Source: Setoptus koraiensis
Taxonomy: Eukaryota; Arthropoda
Length of the DNA stretch: 64,000 nucleotides
Reading direction: 5' to 3'
NCBI GenBank assembly: GCA_048013815.1
Contig: CM106585.1
Location: forward strand, 10,850,001 to 10,914,000
This document shows, in pieces, positions 55,810-64,000 of the stretch. The notes beneath the pieces were generated by a model. That model did not search any database and had not been told where the DNA came from. It was given only the letters and a program-made list of their open reading frames with translations. The translations under genes were made by a program, and so were the position numbers. The stretch's first letter is position 1, and each line of letters begins with the position of its first letter.

Positions 55810-58156
55810 ATGTCCTTGCCTGCTAGGCACCGAGGCCACACACGTGACCGACTAGAGTTCAGCAACGGTAGAGAACATAATAATTCTCCAAATAGCTACC
55901 ATTATACTCAAGACAGAACGGGGAGCCGTTCTCACAACTCCAGGACCAGCTATAGAAGTAGAGATAGATCTAGGAGTCCTCGTTATAATGCTGATCACGA
56001 CAGAGACGAGCGAAGATCTGATCGGCGTGAAAATTACCCAGAATACAGGGGCCACAGCACCTCGTCCAAATATTCTAGCCACAATGATCAGCGTAGAGAC
56101 TCGGGTAGAGACAGATATCGCGATCGTGACCATGAGAGATCTCACAACAGGAATAAGATTAGCGAAGATCGTGATTTCAGGACATCGTTCCGACACGATG
56201 ATACAAAATCATCATCAACAGAAGCCAATCACGAAACCATTGATGAGATCAGCCCAACCCCAACAAACTGTAATTCAAAGACACAATCATTTCTCTCTAT
56301 ATTCTATGAGATGCTAAGTACAGAATGTGTAGAATATGATATTCTTACTCCAACTTATATACCGATAGCCTATCTTATGACCATTTAGTCTTTCAACATC
56401 ACAAGTGAAACATAATGCTGATAATCAATAATTTTTATCTTGATGATCCCCTGAACGCGATTATGATGTCTATTATGTCATATCTAAATTCTACTCACAA
56501 TCTATCAATGGAATACAATCGATTTTTATAATGTTCATAACCTGTAACATAGGTTTGCTGTTACGCAAGCTAGCCCTCAACACTACTGAGGAGAGGATAC
56601 TGGAGAGACTCGGTAATATATCTTCCGTCGAGTTGAAGAATATAAGAGTGTTGCGAAACAAAGATGGCGAATCACGCGGCATTTGCCTAGTCGAACTTCG
56701 TTCGATTATGGAGGCTCATCAACTATACAACAGATTGACATCAATCCGACCTCCTTTTGAGATCGATAGAAATGTGATTATATCTAGTTTTGGGAGAAAA
56801 TATCCATTGTTAAAAGCGCAAGTGTCGGCATCTAGCGCAGCCACTGCAGCTCTTGAAGCTGCCCAATGGACAAATCGCTCTAGTAGCGCTCTCGAGACGG
56901 AATCACGTCTGCCCGAAGATACACCACAACGATATAACGATCCTAACCCTTTAGTAGTGTCAAAACAGGCTACTATATCTAGCCTTGGTACAATCAATAT
57001 AGATGGTTTAGTTTACAAAAAATGGCCACTTCCTGATATAACAACCTATGTTTTGGAAGAAAAATCTGGATTTTTGTACGACCATCTAACAGGATACTAT
57101 TATGACTCCAACTCTCGATACTACTACGATTCAGCAAACACTCGATACTTATATTACGACCCCGAGCACCAGGCATATCTACCCGCTGAATATTTGCTAA
57201 AGAAAAATGAATTTAAATCTGAGAAAACTGCAACACCTTCACAACCTAGTACTCAATCGAAACAGGAAAAAGTTAAAACTACATCTAAGGTAGCCAAAGA
57301 TTTGGAGAAGTGGGCTAAAACTCTCAATCAAAAAAGAGATGCATTGAAGAACCCAGAGTCATCAAATAATGTCAGTGGGGTTAAAGATACTTCGAGTAAA
57401 CAATCGTCAGAGCTCGATTTTAAGACAACACCAAAGGCGAACAACCAGAGGACATCAATTGGAAAAAATCATCGATCACTGTCACCCAAAGACTCACAGT
57501 TAAGCAAGAGGCCAGAGTTATCGCCCAAGGAAGATTCTAAAGCAACTTCGATTGATCTGAAAGCTTTGTTAAAAGAGGAGGAGGAAAAGCTTCTAGATTA
57601 TGATAAACTGACATGTTTGTTGTGTAAGAGAGTCCTAAATACCAAGGAACTGCTTATTAAGCATAGAGAGATGTCTCAGATGCATGCTTCAAATCTAGAA
57701 AAACTCAAAACGGATATGTTTACGAATGAACTCATCGAAGAATGTGAAAGACGTGATCGTGAAAGGGCTTATAGAGACAGAGCCCTTGAGAGGCGTCTCA
57801 GACATGGACTACCAGATGAAATTGTTGATATGCTTCCAGAGAGCAAGTATCTAAGAACGGAATCAGACAGAGGAACGAGAATGCAGCCAGAACCAATTCA
57901 GTCCTCTAGTGCCGAAACCCCCTTGAGTCTCGATAGCAAAGGAGCTAGCCTTCTGTCGAAAATGGGCTGGAAGGAAGGAAGTGGAATCGGTAGAAGTAAT
58001 CAAGGTATGACAGATATTTTGAAGGTTGAAGCTAGGGTCGGGAAGGCTGGTTTGGGAGTCAAAACGTATAAACACGATCCAGGAACTTCTTACAAGGAGG
58101 CGGTAAAGCAAGTCATGTATCAACGATATCGAGAACTGGCAGATGACGATAATTGA
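55810..58156 (+). CDS. RBM5: RBM5/RBM10-like splicing regulator, reduced N-terminus
   Basis: Two exons (55810-56269 and 56553-58156, GT-AG intron of 283 bp) give 687 residues. RBM5/10 proteins are nuclear RNA-binding factors that act in spliceosome assembly and alternative splicing. The first ~150 residues are Arg/Ser/Asp-rich. An RRM (about 154-240, starting CLLLRKLALNTTEERILERL) matches the second RRM of RBM5. The OCRE domain (about 313-375) has its typical aromatic repeats (FLYDHLTGYYYDSNSRYYYD). A C2H2 finger lies near 508-535 (CLLCKRVLNTKELLIKH), and a G-patch near 613-660 (GASLLSKMGWKEGSGIGR). The family's first RRM and RanBP2-type finger are not seen. The splice donor was chosen because it joins in phase directly at the RRM. 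Reading through it instead reaches a stop at 56388 with no conserved sequence. AATAAA follows at 58185. Confidence 0.88.
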
Positions 58157-58464
58157 TTGTCATTGATGTTAAGAGATTTAGTTAAATAAATAATAATTCT
58201 TTTGGAAATCCGTCATACCGCTCTACAAGATATGTCGTGTTTTCAGTCTGCCTCCAGATGAGCTCCACACCTTTGTTGTTGCTTTCGCGTGCGCATCGCT
58301 CCCTCTCTATTCCAATCATGAACACATGGCTCTAACACGTTTTTGCCATCTTTATTTACGGTGTTCAAAACTATTCTCATCACAACTATTATTATTATTG
58401 ATATCCTGATACTTCATTTTCATTTCTAGGAGAATATTTGAGTTGACTTGGTAACACCGACACA

Positions 58465-58707
58465 ATGGCTCAACAACAGATGTCGGAGAGCGATGGAGTT
58501 CAGCAATTCAAGGAATTTATTAAGAATTACAATAGGCTATCAGAGCTTTGCTTCGACTCTTGCATCTGGTCATTTTCAAACCGAGACATTACTTCTAAAG
58601 AGTCAGCATGCATAAATAATTGTTTTGAAAAATTTCTCAAAGTCAATCAGAGAGTATCCCAAAGATTCCAGGAACATCAGATAATGGCTAGTGAGAAGAA
58701 CAAATGA
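58465..58707 (+). CDS. TIMM9: Mitochondrial import chaperone TIM9
   Basis: An 80-residue small TIM protein. It matches TIM9 over most of its length (SDGVQQFKEFIKNYNRLSEL, later NQRVSQRFQEHQI). The twin CX3C motifs are C29-FDS-C33 and C49-INN-C53, which form two intramolecular disulfides in the intermembrane space. TIM9 works with TIM10 as a hexamer that escorts hydrophobic carrier proteins to the TIM22 complex. Intronless coding sequence. The upstream cattttcatttctag at about 58430 could end a 5' UTR intron. Poly(A) signal AATAAA at 58736. It converges on MED8 with only 61 bp between stop codons. Confidence 0.95.
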   Translation: MAQQQMSESDGVQQFKEFIKNYNRLSELCFDSCIWSFSNRDITSKESACINNCFEKFLKVNQRVSQRFQEHQIMASEKNK

Positions 58708-58735
58708 TTAGACTATTATAAACATCGTAGATGAA

Positions 58736-58768
58736 AATAAAAAATTATTAGTATCAGTATTCTTTATT
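58736..58768. terminator. Back-to-back poly(A) signals of TIMM9 (+) and MED8 (-)
   Basis: AATAAA for TIMM9 is at 58736-58741 on the plus strand. AATAAA for MED8 is at 58763-58768 on the minus strand, directly abutting its TGA stop. Because cleavage normally falls 10-30 nt past the signal, the two mRNA ends should overlap. Confidence 0.6.
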
Positions 58769-59509
58769 TCACAAAAATCCTTGACCGCTTGTAGTGCCAG
58801 ATTTTATATTAGTACGCAACTGGGGGGCCTTTACACCCGGCCCTCTTTGTTGGCCTGGTTGATTGGATGGGGACGGCATTACTTTATCAATGTGAGAATT
58901 TGGATTTGATTGCAGAACTCCCTTGATACCTTTACCATGGCTTATGGCTGCCACTAATTCATTTGTTTCACTTTGAATATATGTAGGCTTATTAACATTT
59001 CTCAGAGCATCAGAGTCATTATCAGGCCTTTGAGCCGTCTTTACATGATTAATTACATTGTTGATCATCTTCTCCATAGAGCTTATTTGTTTGATGGCTG
59101 CGTCGTGGCTGATATTATTTGCCTTGGTCACCAACAATTTTTCTGCCTCCTCTACATCTGTATCTGGCTTAGTTCTTAGATAATCAGGCACCATTTCATG
59201 ATTGACAGCGACCACTCTGCCCTCGGTCAGCTTGGCCAGTTCCTCATCTCGGTCCGGTGATAAAAGTAGAGGTAGCACAATACGATTGTGTAGAGGTTGA
59301 TTTTGCTTTGCATCTCGTGCTGTACGCAGTAGAGTGTTTATTTGGCCAGAAAGAACCGAGAAAGTACCCAAAACTGTAGGCCAATCCAGGGTCTCGTATT
59401 CGGTCTCTAACATAACTATAAATCTCGAGAGTGACGTTTTTACATGTTGGGTGTATCCGATGAGCCGATCTACAGTGATCTCGAACTGTTTCTCCTCTTT
59501 GTCCATCAA
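58769..59509 (-). CDS. MED8: Mediator complex subunit 8
   Basis: Complete intronless 246-residue MED8, a head-module subunit of Mediator that bridges transcription factors and RNA polymerase II. It matches the family along its length: DKEEKQFEITVDRLIGYTQH at the start, LDWPTVLGTFSVLSGQINTL, LPLLLSPDRDEELAKLTEGR, VPDYLRTKPDTDVEEAEK, then ETNELVAAISHGKGI. The C-terminal part is Pro/Gln/Gly-rich and ends in a short RTNIKSG segment as in vertebrates. The stop codon abuts the AATAAA signal, so the 3' UTR is minimal. Confidence 0.96.
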   Translation of the reverse strand: MMDKEEKQFEITVDRLIGYTQHVKTSLSRFIVMLETEYETLDWPTVLGTFSVLSGQINTLLRTARDAKQNQPLHNRIVLPLLLSPDRDEELAKLTEGRVVAVNHEMVPDYLRTKPDTDVEEAEKLLVTKANNISHDAAIKQISSMEKMINNVINHVKTAQRPDNDSDALRNVNKPTYIQSETNELVAAISHGKGIKGVLQSNPNSHIDKVMPSPSNQPGQQRGPGVKAPQLRTNIKSGTTSGQGFL

Positions 59510-59809
59510 TTTTATCTCTGTAGCTCTATAGGTGGGATCTTAATGAAGAAATTAATGAATAAATTTATTTATTCACTTACAGTTTTGTTTGTTATGGCAC
59601 ATTAATTGGGTTCAGTGCTTCGTTGACCGCGAGGCGGCAGCAACGTAAAATACCACAGTGTGAACATGTGTTGTACAAAAACATGTGTTACAAGATCATT
59701 TTTAGAGGTTTGAGCTGACTGTGCAATCTCACCTTGAGTTCCAAGATTGAAATGTTTTATTCTTAGTTATGAGTAGTGCGATAAAAATTTGCGAGTGACT
59801 TGATTACCG
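59510..59809. other. Divergent promoter region between MED8 and GTF3C6
   Basis: About 300 bp separating two divergently transcribed genes, probably holding both promoters. No motif stands out. Confidence 0.5.
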
Positions 59810-60260
59810 ATGTCTATCGACAGAAATACAGATATCACCAGTGAAGATACACATGGAACTTGTTATGAGGACATCGACGAAGAAGAATGCGATGAAATTG
59901 TAATCGAATTTGAGGGAAATTTCGACATAACAAGTGTAGACAACAAGAACTTTAAATTCCTCGTAAGTTTTCTTTTTACGTAACTTCACAGATCTTATAA
60001 CTTTTGAATCTCGCTTACATATTTGTGTTTGATTGTGATCATCCTCTCAGGGCTTGGATACAGATGAACCAATATTACAGATAGGCCAAACATTCTACAA
60101 GGCTAATTTTCACAATACTATTGGAACAAGCCTAATTTTCGAATGTGACAAAGAGCAGAGACTCAAATACCTCACCAAGTCTGATAAGAAAATTATAATG
60201 AAAAGAGTGTTCCTGAAGCCCAAGGAAGATCGACAGTCTAAACAGGAAGAATCTCACTAG
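59810..60260 (+). CDS. GTF3C6: TFIIIC subunit 6 (GTF3C6)
   Basis: Two exons (59810-59962 and 60051-60260, 88-bp GT-AG intron) encode 120 residues. TFIIIC recognises internal promoters of tRNA genes and recruits TFIIIB for RNA polymerase III. The acidic N-terminal segment is followed by VIEFEGNFD. The signature is formed across the splice junction: ...NFKFL/GLDTDEPILQIGQTFYK, then NTIGTSLIFE, which aligns with human GTF3C6 (KVLGIDTERPILQV... TLGTCVIFE). The length is similar to a short form of the family, and the exon junction phase supports the model. The stop is followed after 11 bp by the NDUFAF8-like ATG with no poly(A) signal between, suggesting one mRNA. Confidence 0.92.
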
Positions 60261-60271
60261 ATTTGTTTATT

Positions 60272-60445
60272 ATGACTGCAACCAAACTTCGTCAGAGGTA
60301 TCCTCCTGCCTTTAAACGGTGTATGCCGGAGGCCATCGAGTACGGTCGCTGCGTTTCGGCTGCCTTAGATCTGAAACATAAAGTCTGCGATAAGGAGTTT
60401 ATAGCGCTCAAAAAATGTTTTCTCAAAGCAGTAGGATCCAAGTAA
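60272..60445 (+). CDS. NDUFAF8: NDUFAF8-like twin CX9C mitochondrial protein
   Basis: A 57-residue protein with two exact CX9C motifs (C17-C27 and C39-C49), the signature of small proteins oxidatively folded by MIA40 in the mitochondrial intermembrane space. AIEYGRCV and CDKEFIALKKCF align with human NDUFAF8 (AAYGRCV, CAREFEALRSCF), an assembly factor for complex I that partners NDUFAF5. Human NDUFAF8 is a little longer (about 74). An in-frame ATG three codons upstream overlaps the intercistronic spacer; 60272 is preferred because the tandem copy conserves it and the family match begins there. One AATAAA (60455-60460) follows. It is the second cistron of a probable dicistronic unit with GTF3C6. 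Confidence 0.85.
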   Translation: MTATKLRQRYPPAFKRCMPEAIEYGRCVSAALDLKHKVCDKEFIALKKCFLKAVGSK

Positions 60446-60454
60446 TTGAAATGT

Positions 60455-60460
60455 AATAAA
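60455..60460 (+). terminator. Poly(A) signal shared by GTF3C6 and NDUFAF8
   Basis: AATAAA ten bases after the NDUFAF8 stop. None is found between the GTF3C6 stop and the NDUFAF8 start. Confidence 0.6.
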
Positions 60461-60531
60461 AGAATACGTAGAGATGTTGCCGCAATAACTTTGCCTCGCA
60501 CCATTCGTTTTCACGCTTAACATCCGCCATA

Positions 60532-60793
60532 GAGACTCAAAGGCCTGACCAAGTCAGATCAGAAAATTATAATAAAACCAAAGAAAAATCGACAAAGTAA
60601 ACGGAAACAGGAACAATCTCACTAGATTTGTTTATTATGACTTCGACCAAACTTAAACAGAGGTATCCTCCTACCTTTAAACGGTGTTTGCGAGAAGCCA
60701 TTGAGTCGGTGCGTTTCGGCTGCCATAGATCTGAAACTTAGTCTTCGACAAAGAGTTTATAGCGCTCAAGAAATGTTTTCTCAAGGCAGTGGG
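60532..60793 (+). pseudogene. Decayed tandem copy of GTF3C6 tail plus NDUFAF8
   Basis: A second copy of about 60161-60436. It retains the last GTF3C6 codons (caatctcactag), the same 11-bp spacer (atttgtttatt) and an ATG opening MTSTKLKQRYPPTFKRCL. The NDUFAF8 frame is then broken by a 5-bp loss around the GAGTACGGTCGC codons that removes the second cysteine (C27) region, and by later small changes that lose CX9C spacing. The 3' end fades near 60793, 13 bp short of the SKP1 stop. It is antisense to SKP1 and probably forms most of the SKP1 3' UTR. Confidence 0.9.
60631..60636 (-). terminator. Likely SKP1 poly(A) signal inside the pseudogene
   Basis: TTTATT on the plus strand reads AATAAA on the minus strand, 170 bp past the SKP1 stop. 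It is the intercistronic spacer of the duplicated GTF3C6-NDUFAF8 unit. Confidence 0.45.
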
Positions 60794-60805
60794 ATATTGT
60801 TTCAA

Positions 60806-61297
60806 CTACTTTTCCTCACACCATTCGTTTTCTCGTTTTACATCCGCCTCCTCTTCAGGAGTGAAGTCATTCTGGATGTTGAATGTCCTTCTGATTTCTT
60901 CGGGATACTTTCCCTTTATCTGGTTGGCAACTGTTTTACATGCCGAATCTAGTAAACCCTCTATTCCTAAGTAGTTTGCTGCTAATAACAGTTCAAAGAG
61001 AGTTCCTTGATCCACTTTGAGAAAATCGACGTCCCAGGCGCTTATATCATCTGTGCGCTTTTCTCTGGCCTCGTCATCGTCCCGATTTGTGGCGTCGTCT
61101 TTGTGGTAAGTGGCCCACTGTATCACTCGCTTCAAAATGGCGCCGGTAACGTTCTGGAGAGGTATGGGATCGTCCTCATCGCTTTGAACATCAATTTGGT
61201 CCATCATAGTTTTTATCGTTGTCGAGGCCGCAATAATGTCTCTCTCGACATCAAATACCTCACCATCTGCACTTTGTAATTTTATTGTGAGACCCAT
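60806..61297 (-). CDS. SKP1: SKP1, adaptor of SCF ubiquitin ligases
   Basis: Complete intronless 163-residue SKP1, matching human SKP1 in length and sequence: [88 protein letters not shown] and the invariant end [11 protein letters not shown]1 links cullin-1 to F-box proteins that choose substrates. The N-terminal BTB/POZ fold binds cullin and the C-terminal helices bind the F-box. The cluster of acidic residues around position 35-45 is as expected. The 3' UTR runs antisense through the NDUFAF8 pseudogene. Confidence 0.98.
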   Translation of the reverse strand: MGLTIKLQSADGEVFDVERDIIAASTTIKTMMDQIDVQSDEDDPIPLQNVTGAILKRVIQWATYHKDDATNRDDDEAREKRTDDISAWDVDFLKVDQGTLFELLLAANYLGIEGLLDSACKTVANQIKGKYPEEIRRTFNIQNDFTPEEEADVKRENEWCEEK

Positions 61298-61401
61298 TTT
61301 CTTGAGAATTCAGTTGCTTGGTGGGATCTTTTTAATTTAAATGTGTGACAATACTGATAATATATTATTGGCAATTTTATTTACTGTTTGCGTATATTTA
61401 T

Positions 61402-61860
61402 TTATTTCGTTGATATCGAGAAAGAAATGATTGACTGTGATACATCCTCCTTAGAAAATATTTCTACGGGAAGATGAAAATGCCAACCGTCTCTGCGCAG
61501 AACTGAGCGGCAAATTTGATTCACAGTCCTTTGATTCAAAGGCTTTGATATTTCAAGTAATTCTCTTGAAAGAGGTTGGCTCTTCAAAATCAAGCCAGAA
61601 GACGAGAAAGAGCTGGATAAACTCATGAATGAAACACAATATGGTACCTATTCAGATCAAGATGAATTACAATTGACTATAGTCTTTATGAACACTCCAG
61701 TGTACCCAGAACAAGAAAACGCTAGTCTCATGCTCAACTTCGGCCAAAAAAATTCTAAATTTTTCTTGGGATTTTCTGAAATTAGACCCACTATTTGGAT
61801 CCACAATAGTCCCTCAAGCATCTACGGATGATGCTTGGGGTGGAAAATAAATTTCAGTAA
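61402..61860. other. Unrecognised open frames on both strands
   Basis: On the minus strand 61402-61626 reads as plausible globular protein near its end (RRDGWHFHLPVEIFSKEDVS) and is followed by an AATAAATAAA. On the plus strand an overlapping stretch from about 61560 to 61831 also reads plausibly (GWLFKIKPEDEKELDKLMNE). Neither has a convincing start, splice site or family. At most one is real; it may be a decayed gene fragment. Confidence 0.2.
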
Positions 61861-62389
61861 ATATCAGGACTAATAATGAAAATTTTGGTTGATTGGTTGG
61901 TTGGTTGGTAATTCCTAGCGTAATTAATACAGCGAGCGTATTCGTAAAGTAGTAAATGGGCGTATTTCAACAAATTTGTGGATTTTTCGGTATCAAATAA
62001 TTGTCAAAATTTACACTTTATTTCAACTCAAATCACCTAATACTATATTCTCGCGACGAATAGAAGCAAAACAATAGAGTTCTGGAAAATATTACGATTA
62101 TTCCAAAAACTAGACTTCAGTTGAGGTTTTTATATATCTTTTCTTGCTCAGCTTGATCAGGAGAGAAGATTTCGGCTATAGTCAGTTGGAATCTTTTGTA
62201 CCTGGAAAGGAGGTTTACCTTGTCAGTTTTACAACAACAAAAACAGCTGTACAAGTGCGTGTGCCCACAATAAAAATAGCACGCAACAACAAGAAAATTC
62301 TTTATTTATTGTACTGGTTGGTTGTAACGTTATCACATCCAGAGCGAGGAATAAACCTCTCAGCTGCCGCAACTCAGCGCGCACTTGCA
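61861..62389. other. Spacer without recognised content
   Basis: AT-rich unique sequence with a short tandem (ttggttgg) at about 61890-61905. I see no gene here. Confidence 0.5.
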
Positions 62390-62715
62390 TGATTGTTCTT
62401 ATCCGCACTGACGACAAGGATATTGAACTTCAAGGCGTATTTATTACCCAGAGCTCATGGGGCCTCATCAATTACTTCGTCGGTCATAAGAACCAAAATC
62501 TTGTTAGAATTCACAGGCAATTAATATTTTTCTATCGAAGATTTGACAGTGTTGACGATACTGTCAGTCGCTTTGGTGTCATAGATACATCTCGAAATAC
62601 CCTTCGTTTCCACCACAACAAATCGCGTCGACGTCGTACGATTTTTTTCATCAAACAAATAGCCCGGTATAGATTAAACATCTGGCTCAGTCTCGTGGAA
62701 TTTTCATGGGGGAAA
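62390..62715 (-). pseudogene. Decayed fragment of a PP2C-like paralogue
   Basis: On the minus strand the remnant ETEPDV, then YLFDEKNRTTSTRFVVVET, aligns with SEPEIR, YFFDETDAMMSTQFVVLET of the neighbouring PP2C-like gene. Further on, MTDEVIDEA matches MVDKILDKA, and ILVVSADKN matches VLVIGLEKD. Three in-frame stops (after EPDV, after SSIEKY and after DEAP) show it is non-functional. Only the C-terminal half is recognisable; the N-terminal exons are absent or unrecognisable. It is a tandem relic about 200 bp beyond the 3' end of the surviving gene. Confidence 0.75.
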
Positions 62716-62919
62716 ATTCATTCTAGCTAATTTCGTTGGAAACATAATTGGCGAAAGTTAATCCTGATCAAGTTTTTGTCATTTTTCTTGTGAAGTCTAG
62801 CTCTCGTTTAGTCATCGTCGATATCTCATCGACCTAGATGGACAATATGATTGTTTGCATTTAGTATCGGAAAGCCTATTTCGAGAGGTGTTCGGAATTT
62901 ATGCTCGCATTGGCGCAAT

Positions 62920-64000
62920 TCAATGAACACCTCCATAGTCGTCTTTCTCTAGTCCGATGACAAGCACATGATCACTACCGATAAGCGAACTCGGACGTGG
63001 CTTCGCCTTGGCTTTATCCAATATTTTGTCGACCATGGCGGCGTACATGGTTTTTTCTTGGAACAGATCTTCTTGGTAATACTTGACATTATCCGCAATG
63101 ATATCAGTCACTTCGGAGTCTTCGAGGCTTCTCGCAAGGCTAGCTGTCTCCAATACAACAAATTGTGTCGACATCATGGCGTCTGTTTCGTCGAAGAAAT
63201 ATCTAGGAGCGATTCTAATCTCTGGTTCAGAGTCGTGATATTTGCCGTCCCGATAATGATCCGAAGCAAATGACCTCGTTAGCTCGCACGGTGGAAAAAA
63301 CAAAGAAGATGGACACAAATGGAGATTTTTCTCGGAATGAAGGAGTACCTCTTGTTCCTGAATAGTGAACGATAGAGAGTTGAGCAAATAAGACAATCAG
63401 TCAATCAGAAGGCGGTAAATAAATTAGCAACGTGATTCGTGGGTCCGGAGGAACACCATTCGTCTTACATTATCTATGGTGTGGTCGCTGGTCAATCTAT
63501 TGGTATTGAGATCTTCATCGTAAGTTAAAACACGAACGTCGCCCAGCCAGGCAACGATCAAGTTATATTTTGTCACAATTAAAACCGATGCTGCCGTGCA
63601 GCTTTGGTTTTTTTCTGGGTCCTCTCGCGTCCATTGATCCACACGAGTAAATGCATCTTTTATAATTTTGGCTATTTCATTCCGGAGCCCTTCAGCCTGA
63701 TCAGCAACGGATGATAGAACATCGTCATTCTCTTGGAACGTGATCATCGGATTAGTCACCATATCTAGCAGTGGCAACAGATCCTTGACGGCATTGGCCA
63801 CCTCAATCAAAAGCATGCCTTTTACTCTAACAACCTAACAATTATAACGTAATCAATAAAAATGAGATGTGTGTATCAGTGTAGGAGAAAATAATCACTG
63901 ATTGCAAGCCAAATTTTACTACATACATGACCGTCGTAAAGTGCGAAAAATGCATTTCCGTTTCTATCCTCCATCGCGTCGAATTCATCAGTTAAATTAT
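62920..64000 (-). CDS. PP2C-fold protein, probable pseudophosphatase, 5' end off window
   Basis: Minus-strand exons: beyond 64000 to 63927, 63834-63469 and 63357-62920. GT-AG introns are 92 and 111 bp, all junctions are phase 0, and 292 residues are visible. PP2C-fold landmarks are NAFFALYDGH at the end of the first visible exon, SCTAASVLIV, IVAWLGDVRVL, LTSDHTIDN (spliced to EQEV), ELTRSFASD, SEPEI, FVVLETASLARSLED and IGSDHVLVIGL. In active PPM phosphatases the landmark after the propagated strand is (A)TDGLWD, whose first Asp binds metal. Here it is ETASLAR, and GHGG is GHVV, so catalysis is doubtful. TAB1, a PP2C-like pseudophosphatase that activates TAK1, shares DHT..NE.E; a divergent TAB1-like or PPM-like protein is possible. 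A decayed paralogue lies at 62390-62715. Confidence 0.8.

Noticed and set aside
56270-56388. Read-through of the RBM5/10-like first exon
   Set aside because: The added residues have no family similarity, whereas splicing at 56269/56553 joins in phase directly at the RRM.
63424-63468. Extending the PP2C-like middle exon to its own stop (HESRC)
   Set aside because: A strong gtaaga donor at 63468 and a ttcag acceptor at 63358 join DHTIDN to EQEV in phase, matching the family pattern better.

Overview
The window is animal nuclear DNA, most likely from an arthropod and plausibly a small-genome mite (inference). It carries metazoan genes such as engrailed, CoREST, MED8 and an LDL-receptor relative. 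Introns in the gene-dense part are rare and only about 90-280 bp, and many large genes are intronless. No rRNA, tRNA, CRISPR array, retroelement or virus-like element could be supported.

Left part (1-10 kb): about 4 kb of non-coding DNA full of short perfect hairpins, then a secreted NPC2/ML-domain protein (+, 4405-4953). The TFIIH helicase XPB/ERCC3 follows (-, 6975-9293).

Middle (10-46 kb): the engrailed gene runs on the minus strand from 31390 to 9964. A large low-complexity first exon holds the EH1 repressor motif. An 18.5 kb first intron follows, and three small exons encode the homeodomain. The intron and the roughly 14 kb 5' flank hold no credible protein gene. They are packed with micro- and minisatellites, GC-rich hairpins, GAGA-type repeats and tandem CAGGTAG/CAGGTG motifs. 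A scrambled fragmentary copy of the window's own LDL-receptor gene, flanked by direct repeats, lies at 35.0-35.9 kb.

Right part (46-64 kb): a compact cluster. In order: the 3' part of an unidentified gene, CCT4, cytoplasmic AsnRS (NARS1), CoREST (-), an intronless LDL-receptor-like gene, an RBM5/10-like splicing factor, TIM9, MED8 (-), GTF3C6, NDUFAF8, SKP1 (-), a decayed PP2C-like fragment (-), and a PP2C-like gene running off the right edge (-). Most are housekeeping genes for translation, protein folding, transcription and mitochondrial import or assembly.

The most notable structures come from local duplications. (1) A block of about 650 bp, covering the 3' end of the unidentified gene, its poly(A) signal, the intergenic DNA and the first ~40 codons of CCT4, is repeated after CCT4. 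There it forms the start of AsnRS, giving a chimeric protein. (2) GTF3C6 and NDUFAF8 are 11 bp apart with one shared downstream poly(A) signal, which suggests a dicistronic mRNA. A decayed tandem copy of their junction lies antisense in the SKP1 3' region. (3) Fragments of the LDL-receptor gene have been copied in rearranged order upstream of engrailed.
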